From contig FN649743.1 of assembly GCA_000310025.1 (NCBI GenBank), positions 3,395,903 to 3,459,902 of the forward strand: a DNA stretch of 64,000 nucleotides, read 5' to 3'. The position numbers were made by a program, and so were the translations under genes. Below are positions 33,494-44,699 of the stretch, piece after piece. The notes below the pieces were generated by a model. That model saw only the letters and a list, made by a program, of their open reading frames with translations. It searched no databases and had not been told where the DNA came from. The stretch comes from Ectocarpus siliculosus. Lineage: Eukaryota > Sar > Phaeophyceae > Ectocarpales > Ectocarpaceae. Numbering within the stretch: position 1 is the stretch's first letter; every line of letters starts with the position of its first letter.

Positions 33494-34020
33494 AATTGAG
33501 CGCGGTGTAGGCGTCGAGCTCAGCCGGCAGCACGCGCGAGCCGCGGTGCTCAATCACATAAATGGTGTAGGAGGTTTCTCCGTTTGATGGGTGTTTGAGC
33601 CCACGTGTCCGTAGTGTGTGTGGGGGGAATGTTCTTCGTTCATTTCCTGGGCTTTCTCGTACTGCTGGTTGCCTACGCCGAGAGAGTGCTGATGATTGTC
33701 GAGCGCCCGTGTGCCGCAGTGTCATGGGGGTGTTTTTCGTTTGAAGGGCATTTTTCGTGTTGAGGCGTGCCTGATAGTTCTGCGAGGGTGCTGGTGATTG
33801 TGCGAAACCGTGCCGAGCAATGATGGCACGTCGCTGCTTGATTGAAAGTGAAAGGTATCCAGGGTGCAGCCTATTTTCCCACTTCCCAAACTTCTTGAGG
33901 GTGAACCCACGAGAATCAGTACCAGATATTTCACTTTTTCAAATTAGGGACGGGAAGTTGTAGTCATACGTACATTCCAAATGTTTTATCTAGAGGGCAT
34001 CGCCGTGGTGCCAGGAATGC

Positions 34021-35610
34021 ATCTGGGGCCTTACAATATTGTTCTTGACTTTTCGCCAGTTTCCGCCGTGACACTGGTGTATGCGTGGATAGTCTTCATT
34101 TCGTTTCGAACCACTGGCTGGCGAATACTGCCGGTCAGTTCCACCGAAGCGCCTTTCCTCGAGTCCCCCGTCAAACCAAACCAAATCCCCACCACTTATT
34201 AATCAACGAAGACAGCGAACGAATCCCCCCAAGAGATCGCTACGGTACAAATAATACAAATGTACAGCTCAAACTATTTCGCGGGCGGGCGTTCGGAGTT
34301 CCAAGATCGAGGAAGCAACCTAATTTCAGAATCGATGATACACGCACTGCGCCTACACACTCTCCGTAACCACTCTCCCGCGCTCCCCCGTCCAGTCGCC
34401 AACAACAAACAATCGCCCCAGAGTCAACCAAAGGGGTACACTGACAGTCGCAGACGAAACATGAAAACACATCTTGGGTTATGTTCCGTTTCGCTGCCGG
34501 GGGAATTGCGAACACATTCATTCGCAGCATTTTACAAACAACACGTATCGATCTGAAGCACATCGAACCACACATCTATCGCTCAAAGGAGGCAAATGTG
34601 CCGCTAACTCTCGATAAACTAAACGCCTCTGAGAAATTGGCGATTTCGAAGGACCCAGTTCGTGGGGGTCCCGCACACCGGTTGCTCTGATAAATAGCAC
34701 AAACTGCCGGTTTCGTATCGTACTGCGTTGCAAAGACGGCTGAGAGGTGGGTGCAACCATGTGTCGCACGGTGGGACCAATTCCAATCCCCTTAAAATGC
34801 ACCCATGATCTTCCCATCCGCCCTTTCGGACCGCGAACCACTCGTGAGATGCCCTGCCCCATCCAACCATCAACAACCATTTGTGGAACCTTTCCAGCAA
34901 CCTCAAAATCTCCGCGCCCTGGACCTCTTCGTCACGAATAGAATATTTACCGCCCCCCCCCGCTTGCAGCATCGGCACCCGTAACGCCAGCCACAGCGGG
35001 ACAGTGTTCGCTTCCAAGGACGACGCAGGGCGTGAGGTCCTCGTCCTTTTTCCCGTTGCCGTACTTCTCCACAGCCTGCTTCAAGAGGTTGATGCGTTCC
35101 GCCTAGGGGGCACGCGCACAGGACAGTCCCAAACGTTTGAAAAAGATGCCATAATACGAAAAAAAAAAAGAGGCGACGGCGATGAAACCGAGAGCCCGGG
35201 GAGGGTGTTTCGCTTCAAGCGTGGGAGGCTTGAAAATGCTTGCATGGGCCGCGGTCAATAGAAGAACACCAGGGATCAGGCACAAACAAGCTCAAGCACA
35301 GTAGCACCGCTCTCGTCGGCAATATCTTACACAAAATGAAGTTTCAAACAGATTGGCGGACAGCTCTTCATCAACCAAGCACGGAGGGATTTAAATCCGT
35401 TGCAGTTGGGCAGGGTCCTCAGGGACGGGTACAGCAGTTATTGTACACAATACCAGATTCTTCCTCTTCTTGAGTACCAACCCTCCCAACTATTCTTGTT
35501 CCTTTGTCTCGTCTGTTTCTTCCCGCTTGGAGAGAGTGAAACTACAACACAAGACCACAACGCCCACTGGAGCACCGGTTCGGGTCAATGACTGTAGTTA
35601 CAGATAACTT
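34021..35610. other. Unassigned sequence with one possible exon cluster
   Basis: No complete gene was recognised. A plus-strand ATG frame of 69 codons at 34,481-34,690 has no known motif. See the separate minus-strand entry for 34,955-35,102. The remainder holds nothing identifiable. Confidence 0.4.
34955..35102 (-). CDS. Possible internal exon of an unidentified gene
   Basis: After a likely acceptor (CCCCCTAG) the minus strand reads AERINLLKQAVEKYGNGKKD and then EDLTPCVVLGSEHCPAVAGV, followed by a Gly run and a possible donor CG/GTAAAT. The composition is protein-like, but no family is recognised and no partner exons could be set with confidence. It may be a gene relic. Confidence 0.3.
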
Positions 35611-36210
35611 CTTCAGTATCCCTGTCTGCCTTCATCCTGATGCGGGAGGGTTAGCAAGGCAAACCAACGTTTCCTGTGTAATGTTGCCGGAACCTCGTTT
35701 CCCAGGATTCATTGGGATTTTCGCTTGCAAACAAGACCCTTTAGTTCTCGCAATGTGGGAAAATACGTGGTGTGAGTCACTCCAATGTCCCAGTTCATGG
35801 TACACGTATCACGTTCTCCGTCCACAGTACTGGCCACAAGCGGAATGAAGACTGAACGTCGCCCGGTGACAGCACATTGATTAATAGCGGTGAGCTCGCC
35901 CTGGTGCGCGACAACAGGGATACGGTCTCATGTGAAGGGAAACAATATCGATGTCTCGACAGTCAACGACGCGTGAAGCCGAAAGCTTTCGAGGCCAAAG
36001 TTACTTCTCATTCATTGCCTAGTGCACTTATCGAGGCCGAACCTCGGATGCCGCCATCTCTGTAGGGTACGAGCGGATTGCCTGTGGCGCGCTTCGAAGA
36101 ACGGACAGGGCCACCGATCATATAATCGGAATTTTGTGACCTTCTCTTAACATGATTCACTGCTTTGTGCTCCGCCTTTCAAAGAAGAACAGCTGGTCGG
36201 GTCGCGAGCG
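35611..36210 (-). mobile_element. Retrotransposon leader fragment, second copy
   Basis: Contains the 125-bp repeat shared with 6,757-6,880, then blocks matching 3,505-3,010 as described above. It ends inside the first codons of the zinc-ribbon ORF (start codon near 36,151), after which similarity stops. It is a truncated relative of the 1-3,230 element. Confidence 0.7.
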
Positions 36211-36882
36211 TGACGCCTTCATTCATCAACCACACATAGCTGGCGAGTGAATGAAGCTGACAGCCTGAAAGGTCGGCCCCGATCTAGCTACCGAGTGCAA
36301 GGTGTTTACGGTCGTTGCTCACTCGACCCGAGAATCGACTGTTGCTCGGTATGGTAGGAGAATACAGAAGCCGCGACTGAACCATTATTTTCACCGCGCG
36401 CGATAGAGTCAATTACCTCCGCAGCGAGCACTCGTAATGTTCACACCGACCAACTAGGTTCGGTTGACACTTACAAGAGAGTCACGGCTCGGATTTCACG
36501 ATGACTTGCTCCGTAGGCTGCACGGTTCCCGGGAACCTGCTCAGCCTTCTGGCCTTTCAATGCCCGCCACGATTCAATCAATTGCCAACAGAAAGGAAAC
36601 ACTAGGCCAGAAATTGACCAAAAAAAAAAGGGAACGCCTCCTTGACGTCCGAAAATCTTGGCCAAGATTACTAGGAAGATTATTTCGGGCAAAAAAGTGA
36701 AACAAACTGGTGTCGGGCGAGCCCTTGCCCAAGAGAACGCATGTTTGAACAGACAATCGTGGCCAAAAACATGTCAGTGACGTCGAGGAACGTTGAGATT
36801 CTTTCACTCTTCGCCACATCAGCACTACCACGCTTCGGGTCCCCTAGAAGCTGCAGCCATCGCGCACAATCGCCCTATCCCC
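36211..36882. other. Unassigned; downstream flank of RPE
   Basis: No gene or repeat was recognised. A 78-codon plus-strand frame at 36,464-36,700 has no motif. Confidence 0.4.
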
Positions 36883-39800
36883 TCAAGGTAAACTACCCTC
36901 TCCCCTAGTTGCATGGCACTGCAAAGCAGAGGGGTGTTGGTCTAGCCGCATCCACAACTCCTCCCTGATCGCAGCCTCCCTCCAAAACGACCGCCCGCCC
37001 ACATTACCTTGTTCCCCTTGAAGATGTAACTGCCACACACGATGAGGTTGGCCCCAGCCCTCGCCGCTTCCTCGATCGTCTTGTCAGCGAGCCCCCCGTC
37101 GACCTCGATGTCCAGGCCCGGGTACCTTCGCCGCAACTCCTTGACCTTCGACATCTGCCACGGCCAGCGCAACAGAAAAAAAAAAAACTGTGAGATTTCG
37201 GCGCGTGTGGTTTGTGCGAATCCTGTCTACCTCGACCACAACCCTGGAGGATGGGAAATGAGTCCGCGTGCTGCTCAACCTTTTCGTCATTTAAGGCGGG
37301 TCATCGCCGCCCCTGGTCGTTTCACGTCGGGCAGATAGCAGCCAAATTCAATCACGTCGCCGTTCCAGGCACAAGTAAATTGAATTATTTCGCCTGGTAG
37401 TTTAGGTTGTTCGACTCGCGCGAGAGGTGCAAGTTGTGATTTGCGAGCATAGGTTAATCGACCCGTGGCAGCTCCCGCTTCACCCTCCGACATACAGCAA
37501 GGAGCTGCTAGGGCTGATGAATGCATGCTTTTGTGGGAGACCGAAGCATGCGTTCCTTCACGACGCTGCTTGTGCGGGTACATGCGTTGGGACGGTACTA
37601 GTTTACGGCCCACCGCCCCAGGGCGCCAACGAAACGCGACAGACTTTCGTATCGGCCAATCGTCGACGCGGTGGGTTCGACCGCTACTATCACCGTGGCC
37701 ATAACAGTAAAACGATTCAATCGGCCTTTCTCGAGAGAACCCCCCCCCAGCGTGGGCGGCAAGTACTGCGGGTATGATCTGTACTTTCTTGAGGAAAATC
37801 TCCCTCCCGCGTGGGCGGCGAGCGAAAACATCCCCCGACATCAACAACCAGGCAAACAGAGTAAAATACAAGGAAAAAATCTTGTCATGGGATTGGGTGC
37901 TAGAGGTAGAAACGGGCCTGCCATTCGAGGAGCGGAAAAACCCGGGCATACTCTGTTCTCGCCTGGTCCGCCATGAAGGACTGCCCTCCAAACCCTGGCT
38001 CCACCGTCATGATCAGCACAAGGTCGAGGTCGTCGCAGTACGGAAACACTTCCTGTTCGTTTGTCGCAAGAACGGTCGCGGAGAGAAGCAGGTGGAGGGG
38101 GGGGTGTACTCATAGTCGCGCATGCCGTAGTCGATAGACCATTGACCTCGCATCCCCAAAGCCGGGACGGAGCACGCCGGGTTCTCACCGGACCAGGCTC
38201 TCACATCGCCAAGCGCCAAGCGCCGTGAGGTATTCGACGAGTCGCATGAAGGGTGCGATGCATCCTGCTAAGGGTGTTCGGCATCTTGTGCTTACTTCCT
38301 TGCGTATGGATGACAGCTGCGTATGACTTAATTTATTTTCTGGTGCTTTCACTTCCAGAGACAGTTGTAAGCACTGTGCAACTGCCTCTAGGGTGCTTGA
38401 CCAACTTAACACACGTGGGTGCGATCATCCTCATTGCGCGGAGTGAGGGTTCTCGACCCCGCACAACATAGTCTACTCGACCACATTACCGCAAAAAAAA
38501 AAGAGGAAAAAAAATAATGGTAACCTGGTTGCCGAGCTCACGAAGTGACCGGCTTGTTTTACAACGTCGTTGCCAAGCGACGAAACCCCAACCCCGATAG
38601 CGATAAACGGGGGGGGGGGGGGGGGGTATACGCACGTTGGGTGGGGCGCATTGGCCGCAGCTGACAGACTCCACTGTTTCGACGGAGCAGAGGGATGCGT
38701 GGGTTGTAACGCAAACACAACGCATTCCTCCAAGGCAAGTCCAGGAGTGATGGAGGGGGAACACACACCCCCGGCAGCCTTCGCTGGGTTGTTCGACTTG
38801 TAACAAAGACATGTTGGATAAAGCATGCAGTCGGGGAATTCGGGTTAGGACTAGGGTTAGGGAATGAGGTCTGCGTACCCCCCTCTCCCGTTTCTATTTC
38901 CTCATGAACTTTATTCCTTCACGAAGGCGGGGTCCTACACACCTCTACGGGGGTAGCCGGCTTTAGGGCCACGCCCACGCCCATGCCCTTCGCCTTCACC
39001 GCCGCGATCAGCTCCGCCACCTTGTCGGTGGCCTCCACGTGGAACGTAAACCTGCAAGGATAAAGCAAGCAGGACCAACGCTTAGCTTGGAACCAAAGGT
39101 TTCCGAGGACTTGTTCATTGTCCGGCGGCGGCCTGCGAACGGCACCGCCCCAGCAGAAGATCTGAGCAATCCAACGCGCACATCGCCGCCATCGCATGCC
39201 TTTTGCTACGTACTGTATCGCACCATTTTAAGGGAACGACTCCTACGCAGGAATATCATCCATCTCCAATTAAACGGGAAAATGCGTCAGGTGCACCCAC
39301 ATCGCAACACCAAACGCACGCACCCCACCCCCCATGCCGGAAAACAAACGGGAATTCCAATTATGGTGAACAGAGGTGTCGCACGGACAAGAGGAAGACT
39401 CGCCTGTCGACCCCAGCGGCCGCCATATCGTCCACCCACTGGGCAGGGTGCGACACCATAAGGTGGGCATCCAGCAAGGCCTTCGTGTGCTTTCGTAAAC
39501 CCTTGATGACCTGCGACAGACCCCGCAAAAGTACGCAACAGTTGAGAGATACGCAGGGCGAAGGTTGCCAACTGGTACTACGAAAGGTTTCGTGCTCCAA
39601 GGACTGATCAGGAGTAGCCCACCCAAGGGTCGCAACGCCTCCGAACCACCGTCATAGTCTTCGACGTACCCACTTGCCGTTAAGCGAGAGACTGCCTGCG
39701 TTGGTTTTGCAAACAATGAAAACATGGCTTTTGTTTTGCTTCCCCTGCTGTGATTTACCAAGCGGTAAGAAGGGGTTACATGCCAGATACCTAGTTGCCA

Positions 39801-40431
39801 GGGCCGTACGCGAAAACCTGGTTTCAGCACATTCAAGTTGGGGCACGCAATAGAGGAGAGAACACAGTGCCGAAGCCACGGGCGGCTGCCCCACAGGACA
39901 AGCACAGCTGAAACGGGCAACAAGGTGCACGACACCAGCACATCGAGCGAAGCTCGTTGCATAATGACGAACTCCAAACCAATGGCAAAGACGGATTTCG
40001 GTTAACCCTACAGTCTGATTGATTTGCAACGGCAAATGCGCTGCTACTCCGATGCAACCGTAGGGACATATGGCACACGCTCAGCTGTGTTCCGATTGTT
40101 CAAAGTACACGGTCGGATACTTGTTTTTTGTATCGTCATGGTAGCGCAAGGCTGCGAGATTCAACCTACCCAAAACGTCCAGCGTGGAGTCTACTGCGCA
40201 CACAAAAAACGGAGCCGGAGAACAGCAGGGAAGGGAAGGGATGGAAATCAAAAGCTGGAACGGACTCTTACCGGCGCGCCGAAGGTGAGGTTGGGCACGA
40301 AGTGGCCGTCCATAACGTCGAGGTGGATGTAATCCGCGCCCTGCCGCTCTACGTCCAGCGACTCCTCCATGAGTCGTGACATGTCGGCCGCAAGCACGGA
40401 AGGCCCGATAGCAGCCGGACGGGAGTGAAAT
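36883..40431 (-). CDS. RPE: Ribulose-phosphate 3-epimerase, six confident exons
   Basis: Exons 40,431-40,272, 39,510-39,404, 39,051-38,943, 38,052-37,963, 37,154-37,008 and 36,975-36,883 join in phase. Family motifs in order are [88 protein letters not shown] and DIEVDGGL...[15 protein letters not shown]. These include the metal-binding His/Asp and catalytic Asp positions of the beta/alpha barrel. The enzyme interconverts ribulose-5-phosphate and xylulose-5-phosphate in the Calvin and pentose phosphate pathways. Introns 2 and 4 use GC donors (AG/GCGAGT, CAG/GCGAGA). A phase-compatible upstream exon may exist at 41,388-41,300. A SINE-like copy sits in intron 3. Confidence 0.93.
38097..38625 (+). 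mobile_element. SINE-like short element, copy 2, in RPE intron 3
   Basis: Runs from a poly-G run through the same body as copy 1 (GTGTACTCATAGTCGCGCAT...), with an A-rich tract near 38,492-38,512 and a single ACAACGTCGTTGCCAAGCGA unit, to a longer poly-G run at 38,610-38,626. The orientation is antisense to RPE. Confidence 0.75.
38840..38864 (+). repeat. Short telomere-like tract
   Basis: GGTTAGGACTAGGGTTAGGG inside RPE intron 3; too short to be more than an interstitial trace. Confidence 0.5.
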
Positions 40432-41299
40432 CTGTCGGTTACAGTAGGCGCCAAGGGGATGAACGGAGGGAAGGAGGTTGTGGTCGGGAGGGCGGGGGGA
40501 TTCCAAGACACTCGCGTGCGGACAAAAGCCGTGATAGTGCACTCGAGAGATGGGATCAACTTCGTGTTAAGGGGATCGCAGAAGTTCATTACGACCTGTA
40601 TTGATTGCAGCTCGGAGGGAGTGAAAGCTGTCAGATCGCTATCGATCCCAACGGGGTTTCTGCGAAGTCCTAACGGATGGATTCTCGCAAAAAAAGAGAC
40701 TGCTGTGGTAATACTCCAACGGATGCGGTCTTCCTGTGTTCGTGTGTAAATTTTCTTTAAAATCTACACAGATTTGTAAAAATTTCATTTGGTTTGCGGG
40801 GGTTCGCTGGGCTCTTCGACTCAAAACGCGTCACAGCTTGCGTGCGTTGTTGAGCCAGCTGCTGGCTGGTCCTGCTGCCTGCTTTACATATTGACACTCT
40901 CATCAGCATCTAGATACACGTTGGAAGTGCTCCAAGATGAAAAATACCGGTCGGTTGCCGATAACGGCTGCTTCGGGCTGCCAGCGACCACCTCAATGAC
41001 ATGCACGTGGGGGCACGAACACTCGGTCTTTGCTGCCACGATCGGAGCTGTGTGAGCCTCCGACGGCTATTTTCCCGCCATCGTCCCGAAGACACCGAAC
41101 ACTTCGAATTCCAAATTTCCGTGCTATATAGCGCTGCTGTGCTGCACTCCCGGTGAGTGCGCGCCTCTGAAGCAGGCGGCGATGTTCTAGACTGCTCCAC
41201 TCCACTGCTGTGTACTATGTATATATTTACAGCACAGAGTGAAATAACGTAAAGCAGCTCGCGGTAGGTTTGTACCGTCGGTTGATGGATGCATCTCAC

Positions 41300-41388
41300 C
41301 GTTCACCCATGATGCTGGTGATGCCAGCAGCCGCGTAGAGGATGAAAAGCGCCCTCCAGCTCAAATAACCAGCAAAGCCCCGGCGCAT
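41300..41388 (-). CDS. Candidate first exon of RPE (targeting peptide)
   Basis: From the ATG at 41,388, 29 codons reach a donor (CG/GTGAGA). Its phase exactly fits RPE exon 40,431-40,272. The peptide is basic then hydrophobic (MRRGFAGYLSWRALFILYAA). The same frame is open further upstream and reads LPSSFAPLKADTRGRC, reminiscent of the ASAFAP plastid-import motif of algae with secondary plastids, so the true start may lie still further up. Fit of phase is the only strong evidence. Confidence 0.35.
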
Positions 41389-41866
41389 ACAACGGCCTCT
41401 GGTGTCCGCCTTTAAGGGGGCGAACGAGGAGGGCAACGCAAGGGCGTGCGTGTTATCTACAGCAACATGTACTAGCGTGCACCGCAGTCGCTATGCATTC
41501 AAACCAATCGTAGTTGCAGTTGAACACTTCAGGAACAATCATGCACACGTCTCCACGCACGCGATCTAGGGCCAGCACCCGTCTCCTCTGCCAAAGGGTC
41601 TTGATTCCGCGCTGACCTTGGTATCCTTTTGTCTGGCGTACGCCGCGTGGAGAGCAAGAGAAGCAGCTGTTGTGCGGGGACGGCGGGACGGGCGGTTGGT
41701 GGACACGATGCGGCGCAACCACGACGGGGCACCGGCGAATGGGTGTATGTTGGCATGTCAAAATCTCTTCATCTCCCTCGCGGAAGAGCCAGACACAAAG
41801 CAGTCAGTGCTGCAGTGCCTGTTCAAACAGCACGCGTGCACTCGCAGCTCGAGGATAGCGAGCGAG
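41389..41866. promoter_or_regulatory. Divergent interval between RPE (minus) and bS21m (plus)
   Basis: If the candidate RPE exon is right, about 480 bp separate the two start codons, so both promoters should lie here. No TATA box or clear initiator was identified. Part of the interval may still be RPE 5' coding sequence. Confidence 0.4.
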
Positions 41867-44699
41867 ATGGCGCACCTGGCGCGAAATGTGCTCCAGCGGG
41901 GCGCTGCTTCCAGCGGGTTGCCTCTTGCCACGTCCATTCCGGCAAGCGGGGCGAACGTGAGCAGATCAATGTCGACGTCGTGGGTGGCCAGGTCGGCAGG
42001 TTCCCTGCTCGGAAGGCACTCGGTCAAGGTGCGCGTTGCGCATGGCTTGGGGGTGAATTGTGGGTAGAGATGAGGCGATGGGTAGCCGTGGCATTTGTTG
42101 GCTTCACGGCATCAAATACTCGGACCCTGTAGCATATTCATGACGCCTCTCAATGGGTGTTGGCTGGATCATCGAAGGCTCCAGAAAGAGCGGCAGGTTT
42201 CCGGTTGCCTACAGCAGTACACCTCGCTACTGCTGGTACACCCCACCGCAGTAACGAAGCACACCGTTTCTGTCTTGTAGAGAGTTTGTTCCTTTAACGT
42301 GCATGTATTGCCGGTGTGGCTGGTTTCGGGAGGGAATGGATTTGCGTGACGAAAGCCGGCGCTTGGAACCAGCTGTGTTGTGCCTATAACCCATCCGACA
42401 TGGATGCGATGCTACGTTGTTTCGCAGTACGCAACGCCGTGGGGGAACGCGGACGTGTGTGTACAAGGTGTCACCTGCTTACCAGCAGGAGCTGTAGCGT
42501 CGTAGCGTTCTTGCGCAGAGCAAAAACTCTGTGCTTTGCAACGATGGAGATATGCCCACTTGCTGAGGGGTGGGTAGGGAGGTGTCGCTTGGCATGCACA
42601 CCCTGCGAAACCATCTCTCCTGTAGTCGAAGAATCGGCGAACGCTTTCGGCTAAATAGACTTCGCGTTGCACTCTGTAGATGCTACGGTACAGCAGTAGC
42701 AGAACTGGGGTTATACAGTTTGTTTTAGGTGGCGGCACCTTGGTCACACTCTGGGATGCGCCCGCATGCTTTGCCTCTTGCCTGCATACTCTATGCCGAG
42801 AGTAGTCAGGCATAGAGTATGCAGGCATTCTTGCTCGGGTCTGTATCATTTTGCAAACATGCGGCTTATTTCCGCCTGTCGAGGCAGTGGGTGCGGTACA
42901 CTGGTTCGGCCCTACTCTGACCATCTTTGCAAAATTCATCGACCACAACAGGTGAAGGGAGACAGCGTTCAGAAGGTGAACCAGGCGATGGACGAGATCG
43001 AGCGGAGAGAAAGGATGCTGCGCGTCCCCGAGGTCATGGAGCGACACCGGTACCACGAGAAGGGATACAACAGGGTGAGGCATACCGCTTGTAGTATGTG
43101 TCTTTCGTGTCGGGTGATGTCTCTTGACTTGTCGGCATTGCTGCTGGGAGCGGCGGGAGAAACACCGCACGTTCTGGGTGTCCTCGAGATCTTGAAGCGG
43201 GAGCCGTTTCGCGCGAACCGAAACGACCTGTTTGCGGGGGCGACTACTGCATGCCCGAGGGTATTGGCAGTTTTGGTCGAGGAGTCGGACGTTTCATCGA
43301 AAGGAAATCGAAACGACGCTTCACATGGAGGTTCATAAAACATGCGTAAATACTAATGATCAGGTTGTGTGGGCAGCTGCTATTTGGTCGATTGACGATT
43401 GGTCGGTGTCAAGGATACTGGGAAGTATGGTTAACGGTTCCCGTTGAAGTACTTGAGGTAGCCTTGTTTTGTGTTGCGCGCGTCATGATCAGTTGCTGCG
43501 TTAGTCGGTTGACGTATCTACAGTAGTTGCCGACAATTCTCCCATGGCATCAGGAAGACGGGTACGCCCTTGTTGGAGGCGTTTGTTTTTCGTCCTGAGG
43601 TGTTCCTACTGCTGTCCATCACGGGGCCCAGGTGCTCTATCCCGCAGAAGTTGGGTTCAAGTATGGGGAAGTATTTCGCCCCAGGACCGAGCGATGATAC
43701 GATACATATCATGAACATTTTTTCTTGATAAGTACACAACAAAAGACAAGGAGTAGGCAAGTGTGCGCGCTCTCTCTTTCTATCTATCTCTCTCTCTCGC
43801 TTGCTCTCTCTCAAGGTGGGGGGGGCGGACTTGGACCCAAACGCAGCATGCCCCCCAACACACACAAGTATAATGAGAACACACAAGTACCACAAACAGA
43901 CGCTGATGCCTGCCTTGAGGTTGATGGTGTCAACTCCAACCCAACCTTGTACCACGCTAACCCCCCCCCCCCCTCCCCGCCCTCTTTCCGCATTGGTCCC
44001 ACCGTCACCTCGGGATTGAAAAACTCACGATGCTGCAGACAAGACGGCAGAAGTCGGGCAAGATTTGGAGGAACGAGTTCAAAGCGGTGAGTGAGGATCA
44101 TATTGTTTTTGACAAAGACGATTGCGTTTGCTGGATATTTGTGTATTTGTTGTGAGAACTTTCGGTTTTGCGGCAAGGCTCGACACACACCTGGGTACGT
44201 GCTGGGCACATCGGCTCGGCCCCAAACTTGCGCAGAGATCCGATGTGCCCAGCATGTACCCAGGTCATTAGGTAGCTCCTCACCGTTGTCTACTAACTCT
44301 AGCTGCTTTGAGAGCTGGTCGTTGTTCATGGCCGTGATGAAAGAATAATGCCGTTTGGCATGAAGCGCACGTGCGCGCTCGAAACGACCCCGGTGCCTCC
44401 TCAGTATTATTGGTACTATCGACTGCCAGCCTCTCCCGATTGACCAATGGCTATGGCAGCGTGACGGAAGAGGGAACTGCTGTACATTCTTTCAAAGATG
44501 CACTGGCCTGCGCCATACGTGTTGCACTCTGCTATTGGACACAGTGAAAACCTGACGAACACAGACGACGCACGTCTTTCCTCTCGCGCGTGTCTCTTGC
44601 CGCACGTTTCTCTCTCAGGCGACCAAGCAATTGAAGTGGATGACCCTCCTCAAGGAAAAGGGCGTCCCCATCCCGGGGCAGAAAGTAGGAAGGAGGTAG
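41867..44699 (+). CDS. Mitochondrial small-subunit ribosomal protein bS21m
   Basis: Exons 41,867-42,028, 42,952-43,074, 44,039-44,086 and 44,619-44,699 are all in phase 0, giving 137 residues. Exon 1 encodes an Arg/Ser-rich, acid-free leader (MAHLARNVLQRGAASSG...) typical of a mitochondrial presequence. Exons 2-4 give VQKVNQAMDEIERRERMLRV, HRYHEKGYN, TRRQKSGKIWRNEFKA and KQLKWMTLLKEKG. This matches the bS21 pattern: a helix, the RR-x-YEK motif, an Arg/Lys-rich helix and a basic tail. bS21 sits on the 30S platform near the 3' end of the small rRNA. The match is to a short, basic family and is judged by eye. Introns 1 and 3 each contain a near-perfect hairpin. Confidence 0.72.
42780..42826. repeat. 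Perfect 18-bp inverted repeat with 11-nt loop (bS21m intron 1)
   Basis: GCCTGCATACTCTATGCC at 42,780-42,797 is followed, after 11 nt, by its exact reverse complement at 42,809-42,826. There is no T run after it and no matching target duplication. Confidence 0.95.
44189..44265. repeat. 26-bp inverted repeat, one mismatch (bS21m intron 3)
   Basis: The left arm, 44,189-44,214, begins ACCTGGGTAC. The right arm, 44,240-44,265, ends GTACCCAGGT. There is a single G/A difference in the stem and a 25-nt loop. Confidence 0.95.

Larger units (their letters stand above)
30766..34020 (+). repeat. Segmental duplication unit C carrying BAF-like gene C
   Basis: The left 1.5 kb is near-identical to unit A (12,528-13,950). 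The last intron (33,190-33,440) aligns with that of unit B (21,390-21,640), and the 3' flank aligns loosely with the flanks of A and B up to about 34,020. The mix of similarities to A (left) and B (right) suggests gene conversion or loss of the matching intron in A. Confidence 0.75.

Noticed and set aside
34481-34690. Possible organelle-DNA insertion (69-codon ATG frame)
   Set aside because: The peptide looked briefly like an organellar protein, but no specific match could be named and the flanks are not organelle-like in composition.
37287-37991. 234-codon minus-strand frame overlapping RPE
   Set aside because: It spans RPE intron 4 and reads the end of exon 4 in another frame; no motif.
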